A stretch of DNA of 25,334 nt. It comes from an uncultured Bacilli bacterium. GTDB taxonomy: Bacteria > Bacillota_I > Bacilli_A > ML615J-28 > CAG-313. This document shows positions 8,922 through 16,815 of the stretch, in pieces (positions within the stretch are counted from its first letter, which is position 1; every line of letters begins with the position of its first letter). The stretch is taken from contig CAKONV010000021.1 of NCBI GenBank assembly GCA_934098295.1, forward strand, positions 1-25,334. Reading direction: 5' to 3'. A model generated the notes under the pieces. It saw nothing but the letters and a program-made list of their open reading frames with translations. It searched no databases and was not told where the DNA came from. The position numbers and the translations under genes were made by a program.

Positions 8922-9704
8922 TTATATCCATTTAAATGGGTTATTATCAGTACAAGATAGCACAAATTCAACAGATTCAAAGTTTTTAGATAAATCACTT
9001 AAAACTGTTTCTTTATATAAACCTTCTACACTATGACTAACTTCAACAACAGCCATGTTCCATTCTAAAGCATCAATAGCATTATTGTGATGAATTTCAC
9101 CTGTTACAATGACATCACATCCTAATTTTTTGGCTTGGAGAACAAAGGATGAACCCGCACCACCAACAACAGCGACTTTTCTTACTTTTCTTGTTTCATC
9201 ACCAATAACTCTAACATATTTTTCATTAAATTTTTTCTTTACAAAAGCGGCAAATTCTTCTAATGAAACTTTATTAGTTTCACCTATTCTTAAAAAAGAA
9301 TTATTGTCAATTTCATTATTAATACTTTTAATATTTTTAAGTTCTAAAAGATTAGCTAAAATAAAATTCATGCCATCTTTAGCAACATCAAAATTGGTGT
9401 GCATAGCAAAAATATTCAAACGATTATCAAATACTTTTAAGAGTTTTTTTCCAAAAACTGAATCATAATCTAAATTTAGAAGGGGAGAAAACATAAAAGG
9501 ATGATGTAAAATTAATAAATCAACTTTTTTATCAATTGCTTCATCAATAACATTCTTTGTTCCATCAAGTGCTAGCATTACTTTTTTTACAGGAGCACTC
9601 ATGCTTCCAAATTGCAAACCAATTTTACCACTATCAAAATCACTTGCAAGATCTAGCGGGTACTTTTTTAATAAATAATCAGTAATTTCTTTTACTTTTA
9701 CCAT
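8922..9704 (-). CDS. Nif3-like dinuclear metal-centre protein (YqfO family)
   Basis: This protein belongs to the Nif3/YqfO family, toroidal hexamers with a two-metal site per subunit. Database labels such as GTP cyclohydrolase 1 type 2 homologue are not established function. The 260 residues include the metal ligand regions LILHHPF (His67, His68), HTNFD (Asp106) and VSHSVEG (His224, Glu227, spaced as in B. subtilis YqfO). The chain lacks the extra middle domain of the longer YqfO proteins. The start overlaps the end of trmK by seven bases (ATGGTAA). It is the last gene of the glyS-dnaG-sigma operon, the same order as sigA-trmK-yqfO in B. subtilis. Confidence 0.92.
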   Translation of the reverse strand: MVKVKEITDYLLKKYPLDLASDFDSGKIGLQFGSMSAPVKKVMLALDGTKNVIDEAIDKKVDLLILHHPFMFSPLLNLDYDSVFGKKLLKVFDNRLNIFAMHTNFDVAKDGMNFILANLLELKNIKSINNEIDNNSFLRIGETNKVSLEEFAAFVKKKFNEKYVRVIGDETRKVRKVAVVGGAGSSFVLQAKKLGCDVIVTGEIHHNNAIDALEWNMAVVEVSHSVEGLYKETVLSDLSKNFESVEFVLSCTDNNPFKWI

Positions 9705-10339
9705 AATACTTCCTCAATTAGTTTCATTTTTTTCTTTATGTCCGTAACATCTTTTTTATCAATAATTTTTTGGTAATTTTGATAAACACCTTGCCATTTT
9801 TCTAAAAAGATAGCATCTTTTTTTATTCGTAATATCGGTCCCATCATTATATCTAAATCAGATAATTTTTTAGAGTTTAGTGCTTTGATAGCCTTAATAA
9901 GTTCATAATATTTATTTTTTTCTTTAACTATTACTTCATCAACAATGGTATAATTATTGTCATTTAAGTATCTTCTTAAAGAAGTTACTTTTGTATTAGC
10001 ACCAAGAATAAATTTATTAACATTAGAAATCTTATTTTTCCCATCTTCTAATATTTTTGATATTAAATCACCACCCATACCAAGTATTGATACAGCATTA
10101 ACATCTTCTTCTAAAGCACTCAAACCATCAGACAAAGTAAAAGTAACTTCGGACTGGTAGCCAGCCTCTTCCATATTTTTGTAAGCAACATCTAATGGCC
10201 CTTTTTTGTTATCAACTAATTGGACATGTTTTACACCCTTATTTATGGCATAGATAGCTAAGTAGCCATGATCACACCCTATATCGGCAAGAATGTCATC
10301 AGAATCTAACCAAGCAGCTGCCGTTTCTAAACGATTCAT
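9698..10339 (-). CDS. trmK: tRNA (adenine22-N1)-methyltransferase (TrmK)
   Basis: TrmK methylates N1 of adenine 22 in tRNA using S-adenosylmethionine. The 213 residues form a Rossmann methyltransferase domain with motif I ADIGCDHGYLAIYA (18-31), the acidic strand end VDNKKGPLDVA (42-52) and the family signature ILGMGG (85-90). A helical C-terminal part of about 60 residues, rich in Lys, follows as in the family. The ATG overlaps the TGA stop of the sigma gene (ATGA), so translation is coupled. Its place between the sigma factor and the Nif3 gene is the usual Firmicute arrangement. Confidence 0.93.
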   Translation of the reverse strand: MNRLETAAAWLDSDDILADIGCDHGYLAIYAINKGVKHVQLVDNKKGPLDVAYKNMEEAGYQSEVTFTLSDGLSALEEDVNAVSILGMGGDLISKILEDGKNKISNVNKFILGANTKVTSLRRYLNDNNYTIVDEVIVKEKNKYYELIKAIKALNSKKLSDLDIMMGPILRIKKDAIFLEKWQGVYQNYQKIIDKKDVTDIKKKMKLIEEVLW

Positions 10340-11529
10340 TTTAGTGTTTTTCCTATAGCTACCTTTCTTAGTATTTTCATTCGTGATGGATGTCTTAGAT
10401 GTCTAATTGCTCTAATTTCTAACTGTCTTACTCTTTCTCGCGTAATTCCAAACTCCCTTCCAATTTCATCTAGAGTTTTAGGAATATTATCAACAAATCC
10501 ATAACGAAGGTTAATTATTCTTGCTTCTCGTGGTGGTAATGTTGAGAGGGCATCAGCTATTCTTTCTTTATTTTCTTCTCTTATAGCGAATTCTAATGTT
10601 GTCGAAGCCGTTGTATCTTCAATCATATCACTAAAAAGAGTATCATCATCATCACTTATTGGTGAATCTAGGGAAACAATATCTTGAGAAATATAATCAA
10701 GATATTCTATATCACTTTCTTTCAAATTCAATTTGTCAGCTATTTCCTTAATACTAGGATCATATCCAAGTTGCATACTAAGCTCGCGACGAGCTTTTTT
10801 TAATTTGTTTAAGGAGTCAATAACATGTGCAGGAATTCTTACCATTCTTCCTTGTTCAACGATTGCTCTTGTAATAGCTTGTCTTATCCACCAAGTACCA
10901 TAGGTAGAAAAACGAAAACCTTTAGAAGGATCAAATCGATAAACAGCTTTAATCAATCCTAAATTTCCTTCTTGAATAAGATCCATCAAACTTAATCCTC
11001 TATTTTGGTAATGTTTAGCAATAGATACGACTAATTTTAAATTTGATTCAATCAAACATTCTCTAGCCATTAAACCATCAGATGAAATTTTACGTAATTT
11101 TTCTTTTTCATCATCACCAATATTTAAATTATTAGCTAATTTCGTTTCCGCCTCATATCCAGCCTTAATTCTTTTACCAAGTTCAACTTCTTCTTCAAAA
11201 GTTAAAAGTGGTATTTGACCAATTTCTGTAAAATATGAACTAATAAAGTTATTAATATTTTGTTTTTCAGTTGAAGAAATATTTTCTTTAATATTTTTAA
11301 TTTGATTAAACTCTTTTACTAGTTCTTCATCGCTTGGCTCGTCATCATCTTTAATCGTTCTAATGATATCAATGCCAATACTATCTAAATAATCTTCAAT
11401 GTCATTAAACAAATCATCATCTAAAATTTTAAAAGTTTTATTGATAGTTTCTTCGCTAACACACTTTTCTTCTTGTGCATAGCGTGTAATTTCCCTAATT
11501 TCGTTTTCATATTTAATTGTATCCAACAT
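10336..11529 (-). CDS. Sigma-70 family primary-type sigma factor, divergent paralogue at the dnaG locus
   Basis: This 397-residue sigma factor has the full primary architecture. A region 1.1-like N-terminus starts MLDT, region 1.2 is FTEIGQIPLL (100-109) and region 2 includes DLIQEGNLGLIKAV (183-196) and the -10-reading helix TWWIRQAITRAI (212-223). Region 3 begins at RIPAHVID, and region 4.2 ends with GITRERVRQLEIRAIRHLRHPSR. The promoter-contacting Gln217 and Thr220 (-10) and the Arg-Glu-Arg of region 4.2 (-35) are kept, so it should read sigma-A-like promoters. It occupies the canonical sigA position (dnaG-sigA-trmK-yqfO), yet it is the less canonical of the two such sigma factors here. 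Examples are SIAKHYQNRG for SIAKRYxGRG, STYGTWW for STYATWW, and RQLEIRAIRHL for RQIEAKALRKL. The dnaG stop lies 13 bases upstream. It may be a second principal sigma factor or a group 2 factor. Confidence 0.93.
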   Translation of the reverse strand: MLDTIKYENEIREITRYAQEEKCVSEETINKTFKILDDDLFNDIEDYLDSIGIDIIRTIKDDDEPSDEELVKEFNQIKNIKENISSTEKQNINNFISSYFTEIGQIPLLTFEEEVELGKRIKAGYEAETKLANNLNIGDDEKEKLRKISSDGLMARECLIESNLKLVVSIAKHYQNRGLSLMDLIQEGNLGLIKAVYRFDPSKGFRFSTYGTWWIRQAITRAIVEQGRMVRIPAHVIDSLNKLKKARRELSMQLGYDPSIKEIADKLNLKESDIEYLDYISQDIVSLDSPISDDDDTLFSDMIEDTTASTTLEFAIREENKERIADALSTLPPREARIINLRYGFVDNIPKTLDEIGREFGITRERVRQLEIRAIRHLRHPSRMKILRKVAIGKTLK

Positions 11530-11542
11530 ATCCCTTTTTCCC

Positions 11543-13333
11543 CTATTCCATACATTTAATTTTGTTTTTTATATATTCTTCATAAGCTGTATTATCATTA
11601 TTTAATACCCGCTTTTTGACATTTAAAAGTGACAATTTATTAATGAAATTTTGAATTGTTTTTAAACATTGTTCAAATTCTTCCATAGAATTAACATTAA
11701 TTTTATTGTCATCAATGATTTTTGAAAGATAATCTTTTATTAATTCATTTTTGTTTAAATCATTAATGATAACTTCCCTATTATCTTTATCATTAATTAA
11801 ATTAGGATTTTCTCTAATTAAAGATATAATTTTATTCATTATTGAAAATTCTAATTCTAATTCTTTACATAAAAAATTATCGCCAATAGTTTCAAAATAT
11901 TTTGAAGTTCTGCTAACATCATACAAACAATGTTTAATGATTATTTCATAAGCTCTATAAACTTTAGAAGGAACTTCTAATTTTGTTATTATTTTTTCTT
12001 CTTCTGATTTTTCTTGTTCCATTGGATTAGAAGTTACAAGTTGTTGATATCTATAATTATATTTTTTATAATCTTCTTTAACAACTTCGATATCCAAATG
12101 TAAATCTTCAGAAACTTTTTTTAAATAATACTCAACAACGGTTGCTTGTCGACAATACGAAATAAACTCAAAGACGCTTCTTTTAAATTCTTCAATACTT
12201 CGTAAATCCAATTTATTTAAGTTTTTTATAGAAAGCTCATAGAGCCAATAATAGGCTGGTTTAGCTTTACTAACTAAATAAGTATTTAACAAATTAGAAC
12301 CATTAGCCTTTAAATATTCATCAGGATCCAAGTTATTAGGTAAAACAACAGCATCAGGAATCAATCCCATTTCAGCAAACAATTTATTGGACCTACTTAA
12401 CGCATGAATACCTGCTTCATCACCATCAAAACACAAAACAATATTTTTAGTAATTGTAAGAAGTTTTTTTATATGTTCTTTTGTCAAAGCAGTTCCCATT
12501 GTAGCAACGCCATAATCAACATTAGCTCTATATGCCGCAATAACATCCATAAAGCCTTCAAAAATATAAATTCGATCATTCTTTTTAGCTGGTAAGGCAG
12601 CATTATTCAAATTATATAATATTTCACCTTTATGAAAAAGAGGATTATCTTGTGAATTAATATATTTGGCCTGATTACTAGAATTATAAATACGGCCACT
12701 AAAACCAATAACTTTACCATTACTAGAAAAAATGGGAAACATGATTCGTTCACGGAAAACATCATGAATTTTTTCATTGGAAGAGCTACTAATAAGGCCT
12801 AATTCCATCAAATCTAATTCCAAATAGTTTTTTTTCATTAGAAATTGATACAAACCATCAGTCAAATTAGGTGCTAATCCAATTCCAAATTTATCAATTA
12901 TTTTTTCATCAATACCTCTATTTTTTAGATAAGCCAAAGCTGCATTGCCCTCAATACTATTTTTTAAATAAAATTGATAGAATTGAGCAGCTTCTTTCAT
13001 TATATTTTCTAGTTTTAATTCTTTTTCGTTTTGTTTGTAAGCACTACTATCAATATGTATACCAATACGTTCAGCAAGCTTAATTGTTGCTTGATCTTCT
13101 GTTATATTTTCATATCGAGACACAAAGTTAATAACGTTTCCTTTAGCCCCACAGCTAAAACAATTAAACATTTTAACTTTGTTACTAACACTCATTGAAG
13201 GATTATTATCATTGTGAAAAGGACATAAACCAAAATGACTATTACCTTTTTTATGCAGCTTGACATATTCGCCAACTACTTCAACGATATTAGTCTCATC
13301 AACTATTCTTTTTTTAATAGCATATGAAATCAT
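11543..13333 (-). CDS. dnaG: DNA primase (DnaG)
   Basis: DnaG makes RNA primers at the replication fork with DnaB helicase. The 596 residues begin with the CHC2 zinc-binding domain (Cys37, His40, Cys58, Cys61). The polymerase core follows, with TOPRIM motifs IFEGFMDV (Glu259) and LCFDGDEAG (Asp303, Asp305). The C-terminal helicase-interacting part (from about 430) is Lys/Asn-rich and weakly conserved, as is usual. The start has AAAGGA nine bases upstream and the glyS stop lies 34 bases before it. Primase and sigma factor in one operon is the classical macromolecular-synthesis arrangement. Confidence 0.96.
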   Translation of the reverse strand: MISYAIKKRIVDETNIVEVVGEYVKLHKKGNSHFGLCPFHNDNNPSMSVSNKVKMFNCFSCGAKGNVINFVSRYENITEDQATIKLAERIGIHIDSSAYKQNEKELKLENIMKEAAQFYQFYLKNSIEGNAALAYLKNRGIDEKIIDKFGIGLAPNLTDGLYQFLMKKNYLELDLMELGLISSSSNEKIHDVFRERIMFPIFSSNGKVIGFSGRIYNSSNQAKYINSQDNPLFHKGEILYNLNNAALPAKKNDRIYIFEGFMDVIAAYRANVDYGVATMGTALTKEHIKKLLTITKNIVLCFDGDEAGIHALSRSNKLFAEMGLIPDAVVLPNNLDPDEYLKANGSNLLNTYLVSKAKPAYYWLYELSIKNLNKLDLRSIEEFKRSVFEFISYCRQATVVEYYLKKVSEDLHLDIEVVKEDYKKYNYRYQQLVTSNPMEQEKSEEEKIITKLEVPSKVYRAYEIIIKHCLYDVSRTSKYFETIGDNFLCKELELEFSIMNKIISLIRENPNLINDKDNREVIINDLNKNELIKDYLSKIIDDNKINVNSMEEFEQCLKTIQNFINKLSLLNVKKRVLNNDNTAYEEYIKNKIKCME

Positions 13334-13367
13334 TAATTTTTGTCCTTTCCTAAAATTTTTTTAATAA

Positions 13368-14741
13368 TTATAAATCAAATTTATCCATAAAATATGTAAC
13401 TAATTGATCAAGTTCAACGGTCTCCTGTTTCATCGTATCACGATCACGAACAGTAACTTTATTATTTTCTAAAGTATCAAAGTCAACAGTAACACAATAT
13501 GGGGTTCCTATTGAGTCTTGACGACGATAACGTTTACCGATTTTACCGCTTGCATCATAATCACAATTAAACTTATTACATAACATTTTATAAACTTCAC
13601 TAGCTTTCTCATTTAATTTATTAACAAGAGGTAGTACAGCAATTTTAACAGGAGCTAAAGCTGGATGCAAATGTAAAATTTCTCTTGTTTCACCATCTTC
13701 AAGAAGCTCTTCGTCATAAGCATTGGTTAACACTGCAAGTAACAATCTTTCAACACCAACACTTGGTTCAATTACATAAGGTAAATATTTCTCATTAGTT
13801 TCTGGATCTAAATATTCAAGATTCTCACCTGAATGTTTTTGATGAACTCCCAAATCATAATCCGTACGATCGGCTATACCCCATAACTCACCCCAACCAA
13901 AGAAAAATTTAAATTCAACATCTGTTGTGGCTTTAGAATAGAAAGATAATTCTTCAGGTTTGTGATCACGGCAACGAATATTTTCATCTTTTAATCCAAT
14001 TTTCTTTAAAAAGTCAAGACAATATTTTTTCCAATAAGCAAACCATTCTAAATCAGTATTAGGTTTACAGAAAAATTCCATTTCCATTTGTTCAAACTCA
14101 CGAGTTCGGAAAATAAAATTACCTGGTGTAATTTCATTACGGAATGATTTACCAATTTGACCAATACCAAAAGGTACTTTTTTTCGAGAAGTTCTTTGAA
14201 CATTTTTAAAATTAACAAAAATGCCTTGAGCAGTTTCGGGGCGAAGATAAACTACTGATTTAGCATCTTCTAACACTCCTTGGTGGGTTTCAAACATTAA
14301 ATTAAATTTTCTAATAGGAGTATAATTAACAGCTCCACATTTAGGACATGGCACACGGTTGGTAACAAGATAATTAAATAATTTATCATTATCCCAACCA
14401 TCGCCAGTTTCTTCACCTTTTGTAAACTCTTCAATTAGTTTATCAGCACGATGACGAGTACCACATGATTTACAATCAACTAATGGATCAGAGAAACCTC
14501 CTACATGTCCTGAAGCAATCCAAGTTTCTGGATTCATTAAAATGGCAGCATCAATACCAACATTATTAGGATGTGATTGAATAAATTCTTTCCACCAAGC
14601 CTTTTTGATATTGTTTTTTAATTCAACGCCTAAAGGTCCATAATCCCATGCGTTGGCTAAACCTCCATAAATTTCACTTCCTTGATATACAAAACCTGAT
14701 TGTTTTAAATAAGCAACAAATTTTTCCATCGACATATTCAT
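13368..14741 (-). CDS. glyS: Glycyl-tRNA synthetase, single-chain (alpha2) type
   Basis: This class II synthetase charges tRNA-Gly. The 457 residues are of the dimeric single-polypeptide kind, not the alpha2beta2 GlyQ/GlyS pair of many bacteria. Visible are motif 1 around YGGLANAWDYGPLG (23-36), a zinc-binding insert with two Cys pairs (CKSCG and CPKCG), motif 2 near GKSFRNEITPGNFIFRTREF, motif 3 near EPSVGVERLLLAVL and an anticodon-binding domain at the end. GAGGTG precedes the chosen ATG by ten bases, and two more in-frame ATGs follow within five codons. It is first in the operon glyS-dnaG-sigma-trmK-nif3. The 124-bp upstream gap holds a terminator and a promoter but is too short for a T-box. 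Confidence 0.95.
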   Translation of the reverse strand: MNMSMEKFVAYLKQSGFVYQGSEIYGGLANAWDYGPLGVELKNNIKKAWWKEFIQSHPNNVGIDAAILMNPETWIASGHVGGFSDPLVDCKSCGTRHRADKLIEEFTKGEETGDGWDNDKLFNYLVTNRVPCPKCGAVNYTPIRKFNLMFETHQGVLEDAKSVVYLRPETAQGIFVNFKNVQRTSRKKVPFGIGQIGKSFRNEITPGNFIFRTREFEQMEMEFFCKPNTDLEWFAYWKKYCLDFLKKIGLKDENIRCRDHKPEELSFYSKATTDVEFKFFFGWGELWGIADRTDYDLGVHQKHSGENLEYLDPETNEKYLPYVIEPSVGVERLLLAVLTNAYDEELLEDGETREILHLHPALAPVKIAVLPLVNKLNEKASEVYKMLCNKFNCDYDASGKIGKRYRRQDSIGTPYCVTVDFDTLENNKVTVRDRDTMKQETVELDQLVTYFMDKFDL

Positions 14742-14787
14742 AATATAACTTCACCTCATAATATATTTTTTATTGCACAGCAAATAT

Positions 14788-14816
14788 ATTATACCACAAA
14801 TAAAATATCAATACAA
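14788..14816 (-). promoter_or_regulatory. Promoter of the glyS-dnaG-sigma-trmK-nif3 operon
   Basis: On the minus strand the -35 is TTGTAT (14811-14816), the spacer is 17 bp and the -10 is TATAAT (14788-14793) with an extended TGG. It lies between the rpoD terminator and glyS. Confidence 0.82.
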
Positions 14817-14849
14817 AAAAAAAGATTTAAGCTTATTATACTTAAATCT
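14814..14849 (-). terminator. Terminator of rpoD
   Basis: The stem AGATTTAAG/CTTAAATCT (14823-14831 with 14841-14849) has a nine-base loop and a nine-base T run on the minus strand. It separates rpoD from the glyS operon. Confidence 0.88.
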
Positions 14850-14865
14850 CTAATAAAACTAAGTT

Positions 14866-16125
14866 TTAATCAATGTGTTGTTTTAAACGATTCATTCTTT
14901 GGTGATGACGTAATCTAGATAATGCTTTCGCCTCAATTTGACGAACTCTTTCTCTAGTAACACCCATAATTTTTCCTACTTCTTCTAATGTATGACTACG
15001 ATCAATATCAACACCAATACCGTAACGAAGACGAATTACCATTTCTTCACGTGGTGTTAAGGTTTGTAGAACATCGTCAATTTCTTCACGATATAATGTT
15101 CTTTCTGTATACTCTAAAGGATTTAAAGTATTTTCATCAGCAACTAAATCAATTAATGTTGAATCTTCTTCATCACCAACAGAATTATCAAAAGAAATTG
15201 AATCTTGAGCAACACGTTGTAACTCAATAATTTTTTCAACTGGTAATTTCATGTCTTCGGCAATTTCATCAATTGTTGGTTCTCTATGCAACTCTTGAAC
15301 TAATCTTCTTTGTGTTCTTGATAATCTATTTATGCATTCATGCATATGAACAGGAATTCTAACATTACGTCCTTTATCAGCAATAGCTCTCGTAATTGAT
15401 TGACGAATCCACCAAGTTGCATAAGTAGAAAACTTAAATCCCCTTGTTGGATCAAATTTAATGACAGCCTTCATTAATCCCATATTGCCTTCTTGAATAA
15501 GGTCAGATAATGGAAGGCCACGTCCAATATATCTTTTCGCAATAGAAACAACAAGTCGTAAATTAGATTCAATCAAAATATCTTGAGCAGCTTTACCTGC
15601 TGATATTTTATCTTCTAATTCTTTCTTGTCTTCATCACTTAATGTTTTACCATTTTTCTCGCATTGATCTTTTTTCTCTTTACTCATCAAACCTTCTTGG
15701 ACTTGACGGGCAAGTTCTAACTCTTGAGTTATATTCAATAATTCAACTTGACCAATTTCATGTAGATACATTTTTACAATGTCATCCGATTGATAAGGTG
15801 TTGAATCAATATTGTCAAAGTCAGAAACCTTAATTTCTGATTCTTCTTCAATCATTAAATCTTCATCATCAGGTTCTTTATCATCTAAATCTTCTAGATC
15901 ATCAGGCATTTCATCAATAGAAATATCATCTATATCAGAAACGTTATCCTCATCACGAGTAACCTCATAATTTTTAGATTCTAAATATTCTACAACATCA
16001 TCTAATAAATCTTCATTATCTACAGAAAAAACATCAGTAACCATTGATAAGGGAACATATCCTTCTTTTTTTCCGAATTGTTCTAATTTATCAAGTTGTT
16101 CCTTGTATTGCTCCGTATCTAGCAT
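14866..16125 (-). CDS. rpoD: Primary RNA polymerase sigma factor (RpoD/SigA)
   Basis: This is the housekeeping sigma factor by sequence. The 419 residues comprise a region 1.1-like domain (about 1-58), an Asp/Glu-rich linker (about 57-97), region 1.2 DIVKMYLHEIGQVELL (115-130) and region 2 with DLIQEGNMGLMKAV and the -10 helix TYATWWIRQSITRAIADKGR. Region 3 begins RIPVHMHECIN, and region 4.2 reads GVTRERVRQIEAKALSRLRH. It follows SigA of B. subtilis more closely than the paralogue at 10336. An ATG six codons upstream is in frame but has no ribosome site. GTAGGTAG lies inside that extension and serves the ATG at 16125, which also gives an N-terminus (MLDT) shared with the paralogue. It is a single-gene unit with its own promoter and terminator, away from the usual dnaG-linked position. 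Confidence 0.93.
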   Translation of the reverse strand: MLDTEQYKEQLDKLEQFGKKEGYVPLSMVTDVFSVDNEDLLDDVVEYLESKNYEVTRDEDNVSDIDDISIDEMPDDLEDLDDKEPDDEDLMIEEESEIKVSDFDNIDSTPYQSDDIVKMYLHEIGQVELLNITQELELARQVQEGLMSKEKKDQCEKNGKTLSDEDKKELEDKISAGKAAQDILIESNLRLVVSIAKRYIGRGLPLSDLIQEGNMGLMKAVIKFDPTRGFKFSTYATWWIRQSITRAIADKGRNVRIPVHMHECINRLSRTQRRLVQELHREPTIDEIAEDMKLPVEKIIELQRVAQDSISFDNSVGDEEDSTLIDLVADENTLNPLEYTERTLYREEIDDVLQTLTPREEMVIRLRYGIGVDIDRSHTLEEVGKIMGVTRERVRQIEAKALSRLRHHQRMNRLKQHID

Positions 16126-16188
16126 ATTTCTACCTACTTTCATTTACATACATTTAACGAAGACATCATTTGCTACTATCTTCACATT

Positions 16189-16197
16189 ATTATAACA
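16189..16197 (-). promoter_or_regulatory. Extended -10 of rpoD
   Basis: TATAAT (16189-16194) is preceded on the minus strand by TGT. The -35 at normal spacing is poor. A perfect TTGACA (16226-16231) lies 31 bp away, too far to pair with it. Confidence 0.6.
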
Positions 16198-16245
16198 AAA
16201 AAGATGTCGATAATTTGAAAAAACTTGTCAATAGAAAATAATATT

Positions 16246-16267
16246 TTAAAAAATACCGCTTAATCGG
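16246..16267 (-). terminator. Terminator of the rnf operon, overlapping the end of rnfA
   Basis: The stem TACCG/CGGTA (16252-16267, six-base loop) is followed on the minus strand by TTTTTT. It lies within the last seven codons and stop of rnfA. Confidence 0.65.
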
Positions 16268-16815
16268 TAAAATATTAAAGCCATTGCTCCAGCCGCAATT
16301 AAGGTAATTGGCAAACCTTTAAACCCTTTAGGAACAGGAGAATTATCAATTTTTTCTTTTAACGATGAGAAAATAATTGATACAAATAAAAATCCTAAAC
16401 CAGAAAAAATTGTGTAAAAGAACATATCTAAAAAAGAATAATAAATAATCTTTTGAATATGTCCAAAAACAGCACTATTAACTACTACAATTGGAAAATA
16501 CAATAAAAACTTTTTATAAAATGGTGAAAACAAATACTTAATAATTATTAAAATAATCGCTAATATTATTATTACCACAATTGTAAAAATCATTATTCTT
16601 AAATATTCCAAATTAAATTTTCTAATTATATAAGTATAAGATAAATAAGATAAAATGGAAGTAAAAAACAACATAATCATAAAAATAAAGCTTAATTTTA
16701 ACGTATCATTTTTATTTTTAGTAGTTTCTAAAAAAGGTTCAATGCCAAAAACATTATTTAGAATAATATTTTCACTAATGAAAGCAATCATACATAATTC
16801 AAATAAACTATTCAT
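16246..16815 (-). CDS. rnfA: RnfA-like membrane subunit lacking the Fe-S cysteines
   Basis: RnfA (NqrE family) is a six-helix membrane subunit that with RnfE normally holds a [2Fe-2S] centre in the middle of the membrane. This 189-residue protein has the family length and the strongly conserved C-terminal block VPKGFKGLPITLIAAGAMAL (161-180). The N-terminal half is also alignable. However, the usual GICPFLG reads GIEPFLE (24-30), with Glu26 at the cysteine, and the usual TNCAVLG reads VNSAVFG (112-118), with Ser114 at the second cysteine. The only Cys in the chain is Cys8. The start overlaps rnfE by eight bases. It is the last gene of the operon, and no rnfB follows. Family membership is firm; electron transfer through the normal centre is unlikely. 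Confidence 0.88.
   Translation of the reverse strand: MNSLFELCMIAFISENIILNNVFGIEPFLETTKNKNDTLKLSFIFMIMLFFTSILSYLSYTYIIRKFNLEYLRIMIFTIVVIIILAIILIIIKYLFSPFYKKFLLYFPIVVVNSAVFGHIQKIIYYSFLDMFFYTIFSGLGFLFVSIIFSSLKEKIDNSPVPKGFKGLPITLIAAGAMALIFYRLSGIF

Noticed and set aside
9109..9468. 119-codon plus-strand open frame within the Nif3 gene
   Set aside because: It is antisense to a clear gene, has no recognisable domain and no ribosome site, and reflects the codon pattern of the opposite strand.
14742..14865. T-box or other riboswitch ahead of glyS
   Set aside because: The gap already holds the rpoD terminator and a promoter. The leader left is under 50 bases, too short for a T-box.
16126..16143. Six-codon extension of RpoD (MKVGRN)
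   Set aside because: No ribosome site precedes it, while GTAGGTAG inside it fits the ATG of MLDT.
16161..16208. Short inverted repeat GACATC/GATGTC around the rpoD -10
   Set aside because: Six-base arms over this distance are expected by chance in AT-rich DNA.
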